From NCBI GenBank assembly GCA_900317125.1, contig ONFR01000023.1:1-34667 (forward strand): 34,667 nt of DNA, in the 5' to 3' direction. This document shows positions 1 to 8,770 of this stretch, piece by piece; position 1 is the stretch's first letter; each line of letters begins with the position of its first letter. The position numbers and the translations under genes were made by a program. Below the pieces are notes generated by a model that searched no databases, was not told the origin of the DNA, and worked only from the letters and a program-made list of their open reading frames with translations. This stretch comes from an uncultured Bacteroidales bacterium. Lineage in GTDB: Bacteria; Bacteroidota; Bacteroidia; Bacteroidales; P3.

Positions 1-68
1 GAATCAGACTTGAACTGATGACCTCCGGGTTATGAATCCAGCGCTCTAACCAGCTGAGCTATCCCGCC
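1..68 (-). tRNA. tRNA-Met (CAT anticodon), 3' end cut by window start
   Basis: Read on the minus strand, the gene starts GGCGGGATAGCTCAG at 68. It has a D-arm, an anticodon loop TTCATAA giving CAT, and a T-arm with the loop TTCAAGT closed by ATCAG/CTGAT. The acceptor 5' strand GGCGGGA would pair with TCCCGCC, which lies just outside the window. A CAT anticodon can belong to elongator tRNA-Met, initiator tRNA-fMet or tRNA-Ile2. The 5' G-C start argues against the initiator form. Elongator Met is the best reading, but Ile2 cannot be excluded without the full acceptor stem. Confidence 0.9.
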
Positions 69-91
69 AACTTTTTCCTTCAAAGCGGTTG

Positions 92-122
92 CAAAAGTAC
101 TAACTTTTTGCGACATGGCAAA
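92..122 (-). promoter_or_regulatory. Bacteroidota-type promoter of the tRNA gene
   Basis: On the minus strand, TACTTTTG (92-99) matches the phylum's TAnnTTTG -7 box. TTTG (119-122) lies 19 bp upstream as a -33 box. It sits 24 bp before the tRNA 5' end, which fits tRNA transcription. Confidence 0.6.
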
Positions 123-200
123 ATTTTTTTGAAAACTTTTTTCGTACATACTATAAATGAATTTTTTACGTTAACGAAAACAACGAACAATTTACTGCAA

Positions 201-1301
201 ATGGCTACAGAAGACAAGAAGTTATACAGCAATTTCGATTACGAAACAGCACTGAATGTGCAGAAAGGTGTGGAACAACCTGAACAAGTGAGCAATAGCT
301 ATATCGAGCGAGTGAGGTCGCTGCGACGGGCCGAGCCCACAGTAGAGGAATTGGTGGGCGGGATACTGCGAGGCGACCGAACGATGCTGAGCCGAGCCAT
401 CACACTGGTGGAAAGTTCGCTCCATGCCCACCAGCAGAAGGCCCAGCAGGTGATAGAACGCTGCCTGCCCTATTCGGGCAAGTCGGTGCGTCTGGGCATC
501 ACCGGTGTGCCGGGCGCAGGCAAGAGCACCATCATTGAGGCTTTGGGCAAGTATCTCACCGCGCACAAGCACAAGGTGGCGGTGCTGGCCATCGACCCCA
601 GCAGCGAACGCAGCAAGGGCAGCATCCTGGGCGACAAGACCCGCATGGAGGAGCTCTCGGTCGACCCCAATGCGTTTATCCGGCCTTCCCCCTCGGCAGG
701 GTCGCTGGGAGGCGTGGCACGAAAGACCCGCGAGATAATCGTGCTGTGCGAGGCCGCGGGGTTTGATGTGGTGATTGTGGAAACCGTGGGCGTGGGGCAG
801 TCGGAGGTGGCGGCGCACTCGATGGTCGACTTCTTCCTGCTCCTACAGCTGGCCAACACCGGCGACGAGCTGCAAGGTATCAAGCGCGGCATCATGGAGA
901 TGGCGGATATGATTGCCATCAACAAGTGTGACATCGACCCAATGAAGGCCGAACTGGCGGCCACTCAGTTCCGCAACGCCCTGCATCTCTTCCCCATGCC
1001 CGATTCGCAGTGGATGGTGAAGGTGATGCTTTGCTCGGCCTATACCCACCAGGGTGTGCAGGAGCTGTGGAACAATGTGATGGAGTATGTGACTTTTACC
1101 AAGTCGAACGGCTATTTCTATCACAAGCGTCAGCAGCAGAACCTGCGTATCCTTAACGAGACCATCGAGAACGGCTTGCGCGACCGTTTCTACAACGCCC
1201 CCGGCATGGAGGAGCGCATCGCCCAGGTGAGCAAGGATATTCTGGAGAATAAGATAAGCGCCTACGCTGCCGCCGACATGCTTCTCGACAGAAACCAATA
1301 G
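201..1301 (+). CDS. meaB: MeaB/ArgK-family G-protein chaperone of methylmalonyl-CoA mutase
   Basis: This cytoplasmic P-loop GTPase protects and reloads adenosylcobalamin-dependent methylmalonyl-CoA mutase, the succinate-to-propionate step common in Bacteroidales. The 366-residue protein shows a Walker A GVPGAGKST near residues 102-110. It also has the family signature DPSSERSKGSILGDKTRM, the switch ETVGVGQSE and the guanine-specificity motif NKCD. The reading frame is open from an ATG at 108. I chose the ATG at 201 because the extra 31 residues are AT-rich, unlike the family, and overlap the tRNA promoter region. The length then fits the family. No mutase genes lie nearby in this window. The stop is 1 base before the start of hemW, so the two are probably co-transcribed. 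Confidence 0.93.
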   Translation: MATEDKKLYSNFDYETALNVQKGVEQPEQVSNSYIERVRSLRRAEPTVEELVGGILRGDRTMLSRAITLVESSLHAHQQKAQQVIERCLPYSGKSVRLGITGVPGAGKSTIIEALGKYLTAHKHKVAVLAIDPSSERSKGSILGDKTRMEELSVDPNAFIRPSPSAGSLGGVARKTREIIVLCEAAGFDVVIVETVGVGQSEVAAHSMVDFFLLLQLANTGDELQGIKRGIMEMADMIAINKCDIDPMKAELAATQFRNALHLFPMPDSQWMVKVMLCSAYTHQGVQELWNNVMEYVTFTKSNGYFYHKRQQQNLRILNETIENGLRDRFYNAPGMEERIAQVSKDILENKISAYAAADMLLDRNQ

Positions 1302-1302
1302 C

Positions 1303-2412
1303 ATGATATACCTGCATATCCCTTTCTGCCACCGCAAGTGTACCTATTGCGCCTTCTATTCGGTGGTCGCGGCCGGCGACAGGCAGGCTTATGTCGACGC
1401 CCTCTGCAAGGAGCTGGCCATGCGTCGGCACGAGGCAGGCCACCCCGTCAGCACGGTTTACTTTGGCGGAGGTACTCCCTCGGTTCTTTCCGTCGGCCAG
1501 CTGGGGCAGATTGTGGATGCCCTGGCGGCACATTACGACATCGGGGCAGTGGAGGAGGCCACCCTTGAGGCCAATCCCGAAGACCTGACCCCTGAATATC
1601 TTCACGCCCTCGCGGCATTGGGCTTTTTCAACCGCATCAGCATCGGTGTGCAGTCGTTCAGCGACAGCGATTTGAAACTGCTCAACCGGCGGCACAGCGC
1701 CCTCCAGGCTGTGGAGGCGGTGCATAACGCTTTCGACGCAGGCTTCGAGAACATCAGCGTCGATTTGATATACGGCTTGCCGCATAGCGACACGGAACAA
1801 TGGCGCGAGAACTTGCGGCAGGTGGAGCAATTGCCCGTCAGCCACCTCTCGGCGTACGCCCTGACCATAGAGCCGGGGACGATACTTGCAAAGCAGGTGG
1901 AGAGTGGCCGCATCGTAACCGTCGGCGAGGAGGAGGTGTTGCGCCAGTATGGGGCGTTGTGCATGTGGGCAAGGGAGCACGGATTCGAGCAGTATGAGAT
2001 ATCGAATTTCTGCCATCCCGGTTGCAAGGCGCGTCATAACAGCCGCTATTGGGACCGGACACCCTATCTCGGCGTGGGTGCTGCCGCCCACTCGTTCGAC
2101 GGGGAATACCGCCGGTGGAATGTGGCTGATGTGAAGCAGTATGTGGATAGTGTCGCGGCAGGACATATCGCCCACGAAGAAGAGCAGCTGGGGTTGAAGG
2201 ATGCCCACAACGAATATCTAATGACCGCTCTGCGGACGGTGGAAGGCATAGCAAAAGACAAGGTGATGCAGCCGTTTGCCGCACGGTTGGCAAAAGAGGT
2301 GCAGAAGTTTGTGGACACTGGGTGGGTGGAGGAGACTCCCACGCACTACCGACCCACGGCCGAAGGCTTGCTGCATGCCGACGGTATGGCGGCAGAACTG
2401 TTTATTAATTGA
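1303..2412 (+). CDS. hemW: HemW-like radical SAM heme chaperone
   Basis: This is a radical SAM protein of the HemW family, often mislabelled as coproporphyrinogen III oxidase. Family members bind heme and are thought to deliver it to respiratory enzymes. The 369-residue protein begins MIYLHIPFCHRKCTYCAF, so the [4Fe-4S] cluster cysteines are C9, C13 and C16 (CxxxCxxC). The glycine-rich YFGGGTPS and the segment EANPEDLT follow, both typical of the family. HemN-type oxidases have an extra cysteine after the CxxxCxxC motif; here that position is phenylalanine, which favours HemW. It starts 1 base after the meaB stop. Its 3' end overlaps the convergent anmK by 8 bp. Confidence 0.9.
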   Translation: MIYLHIPFCHRKCTYCAFYSVVAAGDRQAYVDALCKELAMRRHEAGHPVSTVYFGGGTPSVLSVGQLGQIVDALAAHYDIGAVEEATLEANPEDLTPEYLHALAALGFFNRISIGVQSFSDSDLKLLNRRHSALQAVEAVHNAFDAGFENISVDLIYGLPHSDTEQWRENLRQVEQLPVSHLSAYALTIEPGTILAKQVESGRIVTVGEEEVLRQYGALCMWAREHGFEQYEISNFCHPGCKARHNSRYWDRTPYLGVGAAAHSFDGEYRRWNVADVKQYVDSVAAGHIAHEEEQLGLKDAHNEYLMTALRTVEGIAKDKVMQPFAARLAKEVQKFVDTGWVEETPTHYRPTAEGLLHADGMAAELFIN

Positions 2413-3460
2413 GGTAGGAGAGGCCCGCTATGTCGCCACCGCAGTTGTCGTGGCGTGCTCCCGTGACGCTGCCGAGGCAGTTGTTCTGCTTCTGCAGGCG
2501 CAGATAGCCCAGCAGGGCGAAGATGATGGCTTCCTTGTAGTCGATGATGTCGTCGGCGGGTACGGTGATCCTGCATCCCGGTATCATGGCTTGCAGGCGT
2601 GCCAAGAGGAATTTGTTCTTGGCTCCGCCGCCAGTGACGAGCATGGTGCTGATACTATGGCCTTTGATGGCCCATGTGATTTGCTCGGCAATATGTTCGA
2701 CGGTGGTGCGGAGCAATGTCCGTGCATCGTATGTGCCAGAGGAGAGTAGTGGCAGGAAGTTGGATACAAACCACTCCTTGCCCAGCGATTTGGGCATGGG
2801 TCGGCGGTAATAATCGAGGGCATTCATCTTGGCCAGCAGTGCTTTGTCCACCGTGCCGCTGCGTGCCAGCTGTCCGTTTTTGTCAAAGGCCAGGCCTTCC
2901 ATCCGCGACAGGTGGTTGAGCGCCATGTTGCAGGGGCAGACATCGAAGGCCACCCTGCTGCCCGAAGGCTCTTCGTATGAGATGTTGGAAAATCCCCCCA
3001 GGTTCAGGCAGGCATCGTACTGGCCGAAAAGCAGCCTGTCGCCGATGGGCACAAGGGGAGCCCCCTGCCCACCCATGGCCACGTCGAGATTGCGGAAGTT
3101 GAACACCACGGGCAGCCCTGTCTCGGCGGCAATGGCGTCGCCGTCGCCTATCTGGGTGGTCAGCATCAGCTGCGGCTGGTGGAAGATGGTGTGTCCATGC
3201 GAGGCTACGGCGTCGCACGGGCCGGGGTGCTCCTGACGGAAACGGTTGACCATCTGCCCCAGATAGTGTCCCAGCTTTACATTCATCAGGGCGTATTCGT
3301 AGGCAGTGGCATGCTCGAGGGTGGAGAGCACGCGTATCCAGTCTTTGCTGTAGGCATACGTCTCGGCGGCAAGGAGACGGAAGCGGCGGTCGTCAATCTC
3401 GCAGTAGGCAACATCCAATCCGTCGAGGGAGGTGCCGGACATCAATCCTATTATTCTCAT
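2405..3460 (-). CDS. anmK: Anhydro-N-acetylmuramic acid kinase
   Basis: AnmK converts 1,6-anhydro-MurNAc from peptidoglycan turnover into MurNAc-6-phosphate, using ATP and water, in the cytoplasm. The 351-residue protein begins MRIIGLMSGTSLDGLDVAY, the family's phosphate-binding N-terminus. It carries a central FDVCPCN motif where the enterobacterial enzyme has DxGPGN, and a VTGGGAKN nucleotide-binding loop near the C-terminus. The CPCN variant resembles other Bacteroidota members as I recall them. It is the last gene of a minus-strand operon, 39 bp after the SGNH-like gene, and overlaps hemW tail-to-tail. The pairing with nagB 18 kb away is metabolic rather than an operon link. Confidence 0.95.
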   Translation of the reverse strand: MRIIGLMSGTSLDGLDVAYCEIDDRRFRLLAAETYAYSKDWIRVLSTLEHATAYEYALMNVKLGHYLGQMVNRFRQEHPGPCDAVASHGHTIFHQPQLMLTTQIGDGDAIAAETGLPVVFNFRNLDVAMGGQGAPLVPIGDRLLFGQYDACLNLGGFSNISYEEPSGSRVAFDVCPCNMALNHLSRMEGLAFDKNGQLARSGTVDKALLAKMNALDYYRRPMPKSLGKEWFVSNFLPLLSSGTYDARTLLRTTVEHIAEQITWAIKGHSISTMLVTGGGAKNKFLLARLQAMIPGCRITVPADDIIDYKEAIIFALLGYLRLQKQNNCLGSVTGARHDNCGGDIAGLSYLN

Positions 3461-3499
3461 GGCGTGTGTTTTGTTTGTGTATTCAGGGCTTCGGGGTGT

Positions 3500-4441
3500 C
3501 TATTGGTTTTCGGCTTTGGGTGGAAGGGCGGCAAGGGCTGCTTTCAGGTCGACGACAAAGTCTTGGTTGAAGAGCTCGATGCCGGGCTTGAACAGGTGGT
3601 TGCTGTTGCAGAAGTGTACTGTGTCCACCAGCGGCAGCAGCTTGTAGCGGTAAGGTCCCAGGGCTTTCATCTTGTTCTCGAACCACTCGTGGTTTTTGAA
3701 TGCCGAGCGCAGTTGGTAGGCGTCCTGCACCTCCACCAGCATGTAGGGGATGTTGTGCTCTTTCAGCAGGTTGAGGCATTGTTTCAGCTCCTCCATCTGT
3801 TCGGGACGGATGAAGAGGTTGTGGCGCGAATAGCGTTTGCGTTCAAACTCTTTGGTGTTGATTTCCACATACCCGCCGGGGATGTATTCGGCATCGTCCA
3901 TTGTGGGCTCCTCGTGGAAACGCTCCAGCCGGTGGCATATCTTCTGGTTGTAGAGGCTGTAGAGCCAAGTGTTTATCACCTTCATGTTGCCAGTGTGCCA
4001 GGCCATTTTGGTGGCCTCGCAGGTCATGGGTGTGTTCATGAGCAGGTCCACGGCGCATTCAATGCCGTCGTTCTTCATGATGTCGGGGTGGACTTCGAAG
4101 ACCACAAAGCGGGGGTTGATGCTGTCGAGATAGGCCTTCAGCAGCACGTAGGTCTGTAAGGGTGTCTGGTTGGAGGAACCCAGGTTGAAGCAGCTGATGC
4201 CCTGCGAGCGGTAGAAACGGGTGTCGAAAGTGCGGTAGCAGTGCGACGAGCCGAGGAAGAGGACGTCGACATTGTGGTAGTTGCGGATGTCTTTGATGCG
4301 GGAGTTGAGGAAACCGCGGTTGGCCATCTCGGTGCGGGCGGTGCGTACCCACCCCAGGTCGCCCAGCAGGCACAGCAGCACAGGGTAGGCCACCAAAGCT
4401 ACCAGGGCGAAGAGTATCGTGTGTTTCAGCAGTCGTTTCAT
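3500..4441 (-). CDS. SGNH/DltD-like membrane-anchored protein, partner of the MBOAT acyltransferase
   Basis: The 313-residue protein has one N-terminal membrane segment (about residues 6-25), so most of it probably lies in the periplasm. A VLFLGSSHCYR motif follows, which replaces the GDSL nucleophile block with GSSH. A late NSNHLFKPG segment resembles the family's catalytic-histidine block, although the usual Asp-x-x-His reads Asn-Ser-Asn-His. Proteins of this type (DltD, AlgX/AlgJ, PatB) work with MBOAT proteins to move acyl groups onto surface polymers. The ATG at 4441 sits 1 base after the MBOAT stop, which indicates translational coupling. An in-frame upstream start at 4495 would lie inside the MBOAT gene and spoil the signal anchor, so I rejected it. 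The substrate is unknown. Confidence 0.8.
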   Translation of the reverse strand: MKRLLKHTILFALVALVAYPVLLCLLGDLGWVRTARTEMANRGFLNSRIKDIRNYHNVDVLFLGSSHCYRTFDTRFYRSQGISCFNLGSSNQTPLQTYVLLKAYLDSINPRFVVFEVHPDIMKNDGIECAVDLLMNTPMTCEATKMAWHTGNMKVINTWLYSLYNQKICHRLERFHEEPTMDDAEYIPGGYVEINTKEFERKRYSRHNLFIRPEQMEELKQCLNLLKEHNIPYMLVEVQDAYQLRSAFKNHEWFENKMKALGPYRYKLLPLVDTVHFCNSNHLFKPGIELFNQDFVVDLKAALAALPPKAENQ

Positions 4442-4442
4442 C

Positions 4443-5894
4443 TCAGAATTGGAAATAGATAAAAGGCATCTCGTTAGTGACCATGTAGGCGCCAATCATG
4501 AACAACAAGGCGACGTAGCCCGCCCAGCGGAGGGCGCGGCAGCGCGGCTGGCGTTGGAACTCGTGTTCTCTGTCGCGGTTCAGCCATTCCACCACCGTCA
4601 TGACGACTACTGCCACCAGCACCACCCAGGCGTCCATGTTGGAGGTGAGGGTGGGGGAGCCGTCGAAGAGTGTCGAGAACATGTGGACATAGTACTGCCA
4701 AGCCTCGGCGATGCTGTCGGCGCGGAACAGTATCCATCCCATCACCGCAAGGAAGAAGGTGAGGATCATCTGTCCCAGCTCGCGCAGTGAAGGCAGGGCA
4801 CGCCCTTCGGCCACCACATTGCGGTATTTGCGGTTTTTGCCCATCAGGATAAGGGGCAGGAAGAGCAGGGCGTGGTAGGCACCCCAAGCCACGAAGGTCC
4901 AGTTGGCACCATGCCACAGGCCGCTCACCAGGAAGATGACAAGGGTGTTGAGCAGCACGCGTCCCTTCGGCACACGGCTGCCGCCCATGGGGATGTAGAT
5001 ATAGTCGCGGAACCAGGTGGTGAGCGAGATGTGCCAGCGGCGCCAGAACTCGGCTATGTCGCGGCTGAAATAGGGCACGTTGAAGTTGCGGCGCAGCCGG
5101 ATGCCGAACAGCTTGGCGCAGCCGATAGCGATGTCGCTGTAGCCCGAGAAGTCGCCGTAAATCTGGATGGTGAAGAGCACGGCGGCAAGCAGCAGCGACG
5201 AGCCGTTGAACCAGTCGGGATGGTCGAAGATGTTGTCAACATAGATGGCACAGCTGTCCGCCACCACCATCTTCTTAAAGAAGCCCCACAGCATCTGGCG
5301 GAGGCCGTCGACGGCGGTGCGGTAGTCGAAGCGGCGCGCCTGCTCGAACTGGGGCAGCAGACTGGTGGCACGCTCGATGGGGCCTGCCACCAACTGGGGG
5401 AAGAAGCTCACGTAGGCAAAGAAGGCCACCACATCGCGGGTGGGTTTGATGGTCCCACGGTACACGTCGATGCTGTAGCTGAGAGCCTGGAAGGTGTAGA
5501 ACGAGATGCCCACGGGCAGCACCAGATGCAGCAGCAGCCGGTCGGCATTCCCGCCCAGGAATGCATCGGCAAACGACTGCGCAAAGAAGTCGTAGTACTT
5601 GAACAACCCCAGGATAAGCAGGTTCACCACAATGTTGGCCCAAAGGTAGAACTTCGGCGAAGGCCATTTGCCGTCACTTTTCTGCCTGGTGTTGGTGATG
5701 GCTATGCCGGAGGCGAAACTGCACAGCGTAGTGAATGCGATAAGCAACAGGAAACGCCAGTCCCACCAGCCGTAGAAGAGGTACGACGCCGCCACCACAA
5801 AAGCGTTTTGCCACTGCAACCGCTTGTGCAAAAGCCAATAGATACAGAATACTATCGGCAGGAATATCAGGAATTCTATCGAGTTAAACAGCAT
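4443..5894 (-). CDS. MBOAT-family membrane O-acyltransferase (AlgI/PatA/DltB type)
   Basis: The 483-residue polytopic inner-membrane protein has many hydrophobic segments. The MBOAT core is clear: FWRRWHISLTTWFRDYIYIPMGG around residues 283-305, and SGLWHGANWTFVAWG with the presumed catalytic His328. The IYGDFSGYSDIAIG segment (245-258) is also typical of AlgI-like proteins. Such proteins carry acetyl or similar groups across the membrane for O-acylation of polysaccharide, peptidoglycan or teichoic-like polymers. It is the first gene of the operon with the SGNH-like protein and anmK. That context makes an envelope glycan the likely acceptor, but this is inference. Confidence 0.92.
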   Translation of the reverse strand: MLFNSIEFLIFLPIVFCIYWLLHKRLQWQNAFVVAASYLFYGWWDWRFLLLIAFTTLCSFASGIAITNTRQKSDGKWPSPKFYLWANIVVNLLILGLFKYYDFFAQSFADAFLGGNADRLLLHLVLPVGISFYTFQALSYSIDVYRGTIKPTRDVVAFFAYVSFFPQLVAGPIERATSLLPQFEQARRFDYRTAVDGLRQMLWGFFKKMVVADSCAIYVDNIFDHPDWFNGSSLLLAAVLFTIQIYGDFSGYSDIAIGCAKLFGIRLRRNFNVPYFSRDIAEFWRRWHISLTTWFRDYIYIPMGGSRVPKGRVLLNTLVIFLVSGLWHGANWTFVAWGAYHALLFLPLILMGKNRKYRNVVAEGRALPSLRELGQMILTFFLAVMGWILFRADSIAEAWQYYVHMFSTLFDGSPTLTSNMDAWVVLVAVVVMTVVEWLNRDREHEFQRQPRCRALRWAGYVALLFMIGAYMVTNEMPFIYFQF

Positions 5895-5905
5895 AAAACA
5901 GTTTG

Positions 5906-5913
5906 CAAAAGTA
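5906..5913 (-). promoter_or_regulatory. -7 box of the MBOAT operon
   Basis: TACTTTTG on the minus strand lies 11 bp before the MBOAT ATG, so the 5' UTR would be very short. No convincing -33 box is visible at the expected spacing. Confidence 0.45.
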
Positions 5914-6285
5914 CGAAAAAAAACTGGAATCGCACCGTTTTGTCATGCAAATATCAGGACAGACGCTTTCGGCCGTCCCTAATCGGTGACTCGGATTGTA
6001 CAAAGTCGAGAGGCCACTCCGCCGTCACTGGAGTTAGGGTGGAGATACGGTGGAGATAGGATGGGAGTGTCTTTACTGAATTTTGGTTGATGTTTCTTGC
6101 CTTTTTCCGGATGTTGTTGATGCTCGAGTGAACCGCTGTTTGCCGGACGGACATTGACAATATGATTACATCAAGAATTGTTGATGTGTGGTGTGCATAC
6201 TGCAGGCATTCGTTACTGCGGCATTGATAGTATTGTCATTAGAGAGGCTGTGAATCATGAGAATGGCGTTATTTGATTTTTTCTT
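5914..6285. other. Intergenic region without a supported gene
   Basis: This stretch separates the divergent MBOAT and ridA transcripts. Short open frames exist but have no start context, family resemblance or codon bias. The only structure seen is an 11-bp-period tandem motif at 6038-6058. Confidence 0.5.
6038..6058. repeat. Two-copy tandem GGTGGAGATA (11-bp period)
   Basis: GGTGGAGATA occurs at 6038-6047 and again at 6049-6058. A diverged relative (GGTGGGGATAG followed by GGTGG) lies in the intergenic region after the CRISPR array at about 20480-20499. The function is unknown. Confidence 0.5.
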
Positions 6286-6316
6286 TTTGCCGTTTGAAAA
6301 AAAAATGCTATCTTTG
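6286..6316 (+). promoter_or_regulatory. Bacteroidota-type promoter of ridA
   Basis: TTTG (6286-6289) and TATCTTTG (6309-6316) are spaced 19 bp apart, the classical arrangement for this phylum. They lie 66 bp before the ridA ATG. Confidence 0.75.
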
Positions 6317-6382
6317 CAAATTGAATTTGGTGTGTTCTCACGCCGCTTTGTGTGTTAAAATAAGTAAAATCAACATAGTACT

Positions 6383-6757
6383 ATGAAGAAGATTATCAAC
6401 ACCCCCAAGGCCCCGGCAGCTATCGGGCCTTACAGCCAGGCCGTGCTGGCTGGCAACACCCTTTACATTTCGGGACAAATCCCCATCAATCCCGCCACCA
6501 AGGAGGTCCCCGAAGGCATTACCGCCCAGACCGAGCAGGTGATGCAGAACATCAAGGCTATCCTCGACGAGGCCGGTTTCACTTTCCAGGATGTGGTGAA
6601 ATCTACCTGCCTGCTGGCCGACATGGAGTATTTCAAACCCATGAACGAAGTCTACGCCAAGTACTACAGCACCGATTGCCCCGCCCGTGCCGCCTTCGCC
6701 GTGAAAGGCCTGCCCATGGGTGTGCTGGTGGAAATTGAGACGATTGCAGTAAAATAA
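6383..6757 (+). CDS. ridA: RidA-family enamine/imine deaminase
   Basis: The 124-residue protein matches the usual RidA length. The family hydrolyses reactive 2-aminoacrylate and related imines released by PLP enzymes to the keto acid and ammonia, as a cytoplasmic trimer. It begins with the typical NTPKAPAAIGPYSQAV segment and YISGQIPINPAT. It ends with CPARAAFAVKGLPMGVLVEIETIAVK, which holds the conserved arginine that binds the substrate carboxylate and the closing glutamate. It has its own promoter. The gap to the acyl-CoA dehydrogenase gene is 61 bp and contains a hairpin, so partial read-through is possible. Confidence 0.95.
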   Translation: MKKIINTPKAPAAIGPYSQAVLAGNTLYISGQIPINPATKEVPEGITAQTEQVMQNIKAILDEAGFTFQDVVKSTCLLADMEYFKPMNEVYAKYYSTDCPARAAFAVKGLPMGVLVEIETIAVK

Positions 6758-6768
6758 AAGTCATAAAC

Positions 6769-6802
6769 GTCTGGATATTCGGACGAGTAGGACTATTCAG
6801 AC
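6769..6802 (+). other. Intercistronic hairpin between ridA and the acyl-CoA dehydrogenase gene
   Basis: GTCTGGATA (6769-6777) pairs with TATTCAGAC (6794-6802) except for one G-U wobble, with a 16-base loop. No T-run follows, so it does not look like an intrinsic terminator. It may be an mRNA processing or stability element. No separate promoter is visible before the next gene. Confidence 0.4.
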
Positions 6803-6818
6803 ATAAAACCCTTAAAGA

Positions 6819-7958
6819 ATGGATTTTAGTTTCACAAAACAAGAACAGCTCTTCCTGCAGATGATTCGTGAGTTTGCAGAGAAAGAGGTGAAGCCGTTGG
6901 CCGCAGAGGTTGACGAAGAGGAACGTTTCCCCATGGAGACGGTCGAAAAGATGGCCAAGATTGGTTTGATGGGTATTCCTATCCCCACGCAATACGGCGG
7001 TGCCGGCGGCACCAATATCATGTACGGCATGGCCGTTGAGGAGCTCTCGCGCGTGTGTGCCACCACGGGTGTCATCCTGTCCGCCCACACCAGCCTTTGC
7101 TGCGCCCCCATCCTGGAGGCCGGCACCGAGGAGCAGAAGATGAAGTACCTGCCCAAACTGGCCAGCGGCGAATGGATTGGCGCTTTCGGCCTCACCGAGC
7201 CCAATGCCGGTACCGACGCAGCGGGTCAGCAGACTACCGCCGTGCTTGAAGGCGACGAGTGGGTGCTCAACGGCAGCAAGATTTTCATCACCAACGGCAG
7301 CTATGCCAACGTGTTCATCATCATCGCCATGACCGACAAGAGCCTCGGCACCAAAGGCATCAGTGCCTTTATCGTCGAGAAGACCGACCCCGGTTTCAGC
7401 ATCGGCAAGAAGGAGAAGAAGATGGGTATCCGCGGCAGCGCCACCACCGAGCTTATTTTCGAGGAGTGCCGCATCCCGAAGGACCGCCAGCTGGGTCAGC
7501 TGGGTAAAGGCTTCGGCCTTGCCATGAAGACCCTCGACGGTGGCCGTATTGGTATCGCCTGCCAGGCTCTCGGCATTGCCCAGGGCGCTATGGACGAGAC
7601 CGTCCGCTACACCAAGGAGCGCAAACAGTTTGGCCGCAGCATCAGCCAGTTCCAGAACACCCAGTTCCAGATGGCCGACCTCGAGACCAAGGTGCAGGCT
7701 GCCCGTCTGCTCTGCCGCTCGGCCCACTATAAGAAGGACAACGGCCTGCCTTATTCCGCCGATGCCGCTATGGCCAAGCTCTTCGCTGCCGAGACGGCTA
7801 TGGAGGTGACCACCAAGGCTGTCCAGTTCCACGGCGGCTACGGCTACACCCGCGAGTATCCCGTTGAGCGCATGATGCGCGATGCCAAGATCACCGAAAT
7901 CTATGAGGGCACCAGCGAGGTCCAGCGCATGGTTATTGCCGGTAAATTGTTTAAATAA
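6819..7958 (+). CDS. Acyl-CoA dehydrogenase, probably short-chain (butyryl-CoA type)
   Basis: This FAD enzyme catalyses alpha-beta oxidation of acyl-CoA or, with an electron-transfer flavoprotein, the reverse reduction. The 379-residue protein carries the family blocks FGLTEPNAGTDAAG, WVLNGSKIFITNG, RKQFGRSISQFQ and GGYGYTREYPVERMMRDAKITEIYEGTSEVQR. The glutamate of EIYEGTS is the expected catalytic base of short-chain enzymes. EtfB and etfA follow at 21 and 5 bp, the arrangement of Bcd-EtfAB complexes. Such complexes are known from butyrate-forming anaerobes, where they can bifurcate electrons between crotonyl-CoA and ferredoxin. Thiolase, crotonase and butyrate-release genes are not in the window, so a true butyrate pathway remains inference. 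Confidence 0.93.
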   Translation: MDFSFTKQEQLFLQMIREFAEKEVKPLAAEVDEEERFPMETVEKMAKIGLMGIPIPTQYGGAGGTNIMYGMAVEELSRVCATTGVILSAHTSLCCAPILEAGTEEQKMKYLPKLASGEWIGAFGLTEPNAGTDAAGQQTTAVLEGDEWVLNGSKIFITNGSYANVFIIIAMTDKSLGTKGISAFIVEKTDPGFSIGKKEKKMGIRGSATTELIFEECRIPKDRQLGQLGKGFGLAMKTLDGGRIGIACQALGIAQGAMDETVRYTKERKQFGRSISQFQNTQFQMADLETKVQAARLLCRSAHYKKDNGLPYSADAAMAKLFAAETAMEVTTKAVQFHGGYGYTREYPVERMMRDAKITEIYEGTSEVQRMVIAGKLFK

Positions 7959-7979
7959 TAATCAGAATACTTTGAAAGA

Positions 7980-8765
7980 ATGAATATAGTAGTTTGCATA
8001 AAACAAGTGCCGGACACTACCGAGGTGAAAATCAACCCCCAAACCGGCACGCTCATCCGCGAAGGCGTTCCCAGCATCATGAACCCCGACGACAAGGGTG
8101 GTTTGGAGTTCGCCCTTCAGCTGAAAGATAAATACGGTGCACACGTCACGGTCATCACCATGGGCCTTCCCCAGGCCGAGGCCATCCTGCGCGAAGCCCT
8201 CGCCATGGGCGTCGACAGAGCCATCCTGCTCACCGACCGCAAGCTTGGCGGTGCCGATACTCTGGCCACCTCCAGCGCTATAGCCGGTGCCCTGCGCACA
8301 ATGGATTACGACCTGATTATCACCGGCCGCCAGGCCATCGACGGCGACACCGCCCAGGTGGGTCCCCAGATTGCCGAGCATCTCGACCTTCCGCAGGTCT
8401 CCTACATGGAGGACCTCCAGTACGACGAGGCCACCAAGACCTTCACCATCCGCAAGCAGATGGAGGATGGCTACCAGATTCTCCAGATGCAGGCCCCCTG
8501 TGTTGTCACCGCTCTCGCCAGCGCCGTGCAGCCCCGCTACATGACTGTCAGCGGCATCGTCACCGCCTTCGACAAGGAGGTCGAGGTATGGGGTGCCGAC
8601 CGCATCAATGTCCCCGAGGACCGTATCGGCAAGGCCGGCTCTCCCACGTCGGTATTCAAATCGTTCCCCAAGCAGCTGAAACCTGCCGGCCAAACCTTCG
8701 AGGTCTCCCCCGAAGAGGCTGTGGAACTCATCATCAATAAACTTAAAGAAAAACATATTATCTAA
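7980..8765 (+). CDS. etfB: Electron transfer flavoprotein subunit beta
   Basis: The 261-residue protein starts MNIVVCIKQVPDTTEVKINP and carries MNPDDKGGLEFALQLKD and the ADTLATSSAIAGAL segment, all standard for EtfB/FixA. EtfB binds AMP or a second FAD and, with EtfA, shuttles electrons to or from the acyl-CoA dehydrogenase. The length is close to that of anaerobe ETFs. The gene sits 21 bp after the dehydrogenase and 5 bp before etfA, so the three are surely one transcription unit. Whether it belongs to the bifurcating group cannot be decided by eye. Confidence 0.95.
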   Translation: MNIVVCIKQVPDTTEVKINPQTGTLIREGVPSIMNPDDKGGLEFALQLKDKYGAHVTVITMGLPQAEAILREALAMGVDRAILLTDRKLGGADTLATSSAIAGALRTMDYDLIITGRQAIDGDTAQVGPQIAEHLDLPQVSYMEDLQYDEATKTFTIRKQMEDGYQILQMQAPCVVTALASAVQPRYMTVSGIVTAFDKEVEVWGADRINVPEDRIGKAGSPTSVFKSFPKQLKPAGQTFEVSPEEAVELIINKLKEKHII

Positions 8766-8770
8766 TAGCC

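Noticed and set aside
3179..6059. Long plus-strand frames opposite anmK, the SGNH-like gene and the MBOAT gene
   Set aside because: They lie antisense to well-supported genes and result from GC-rich third positions; their products have no recognisable domains.
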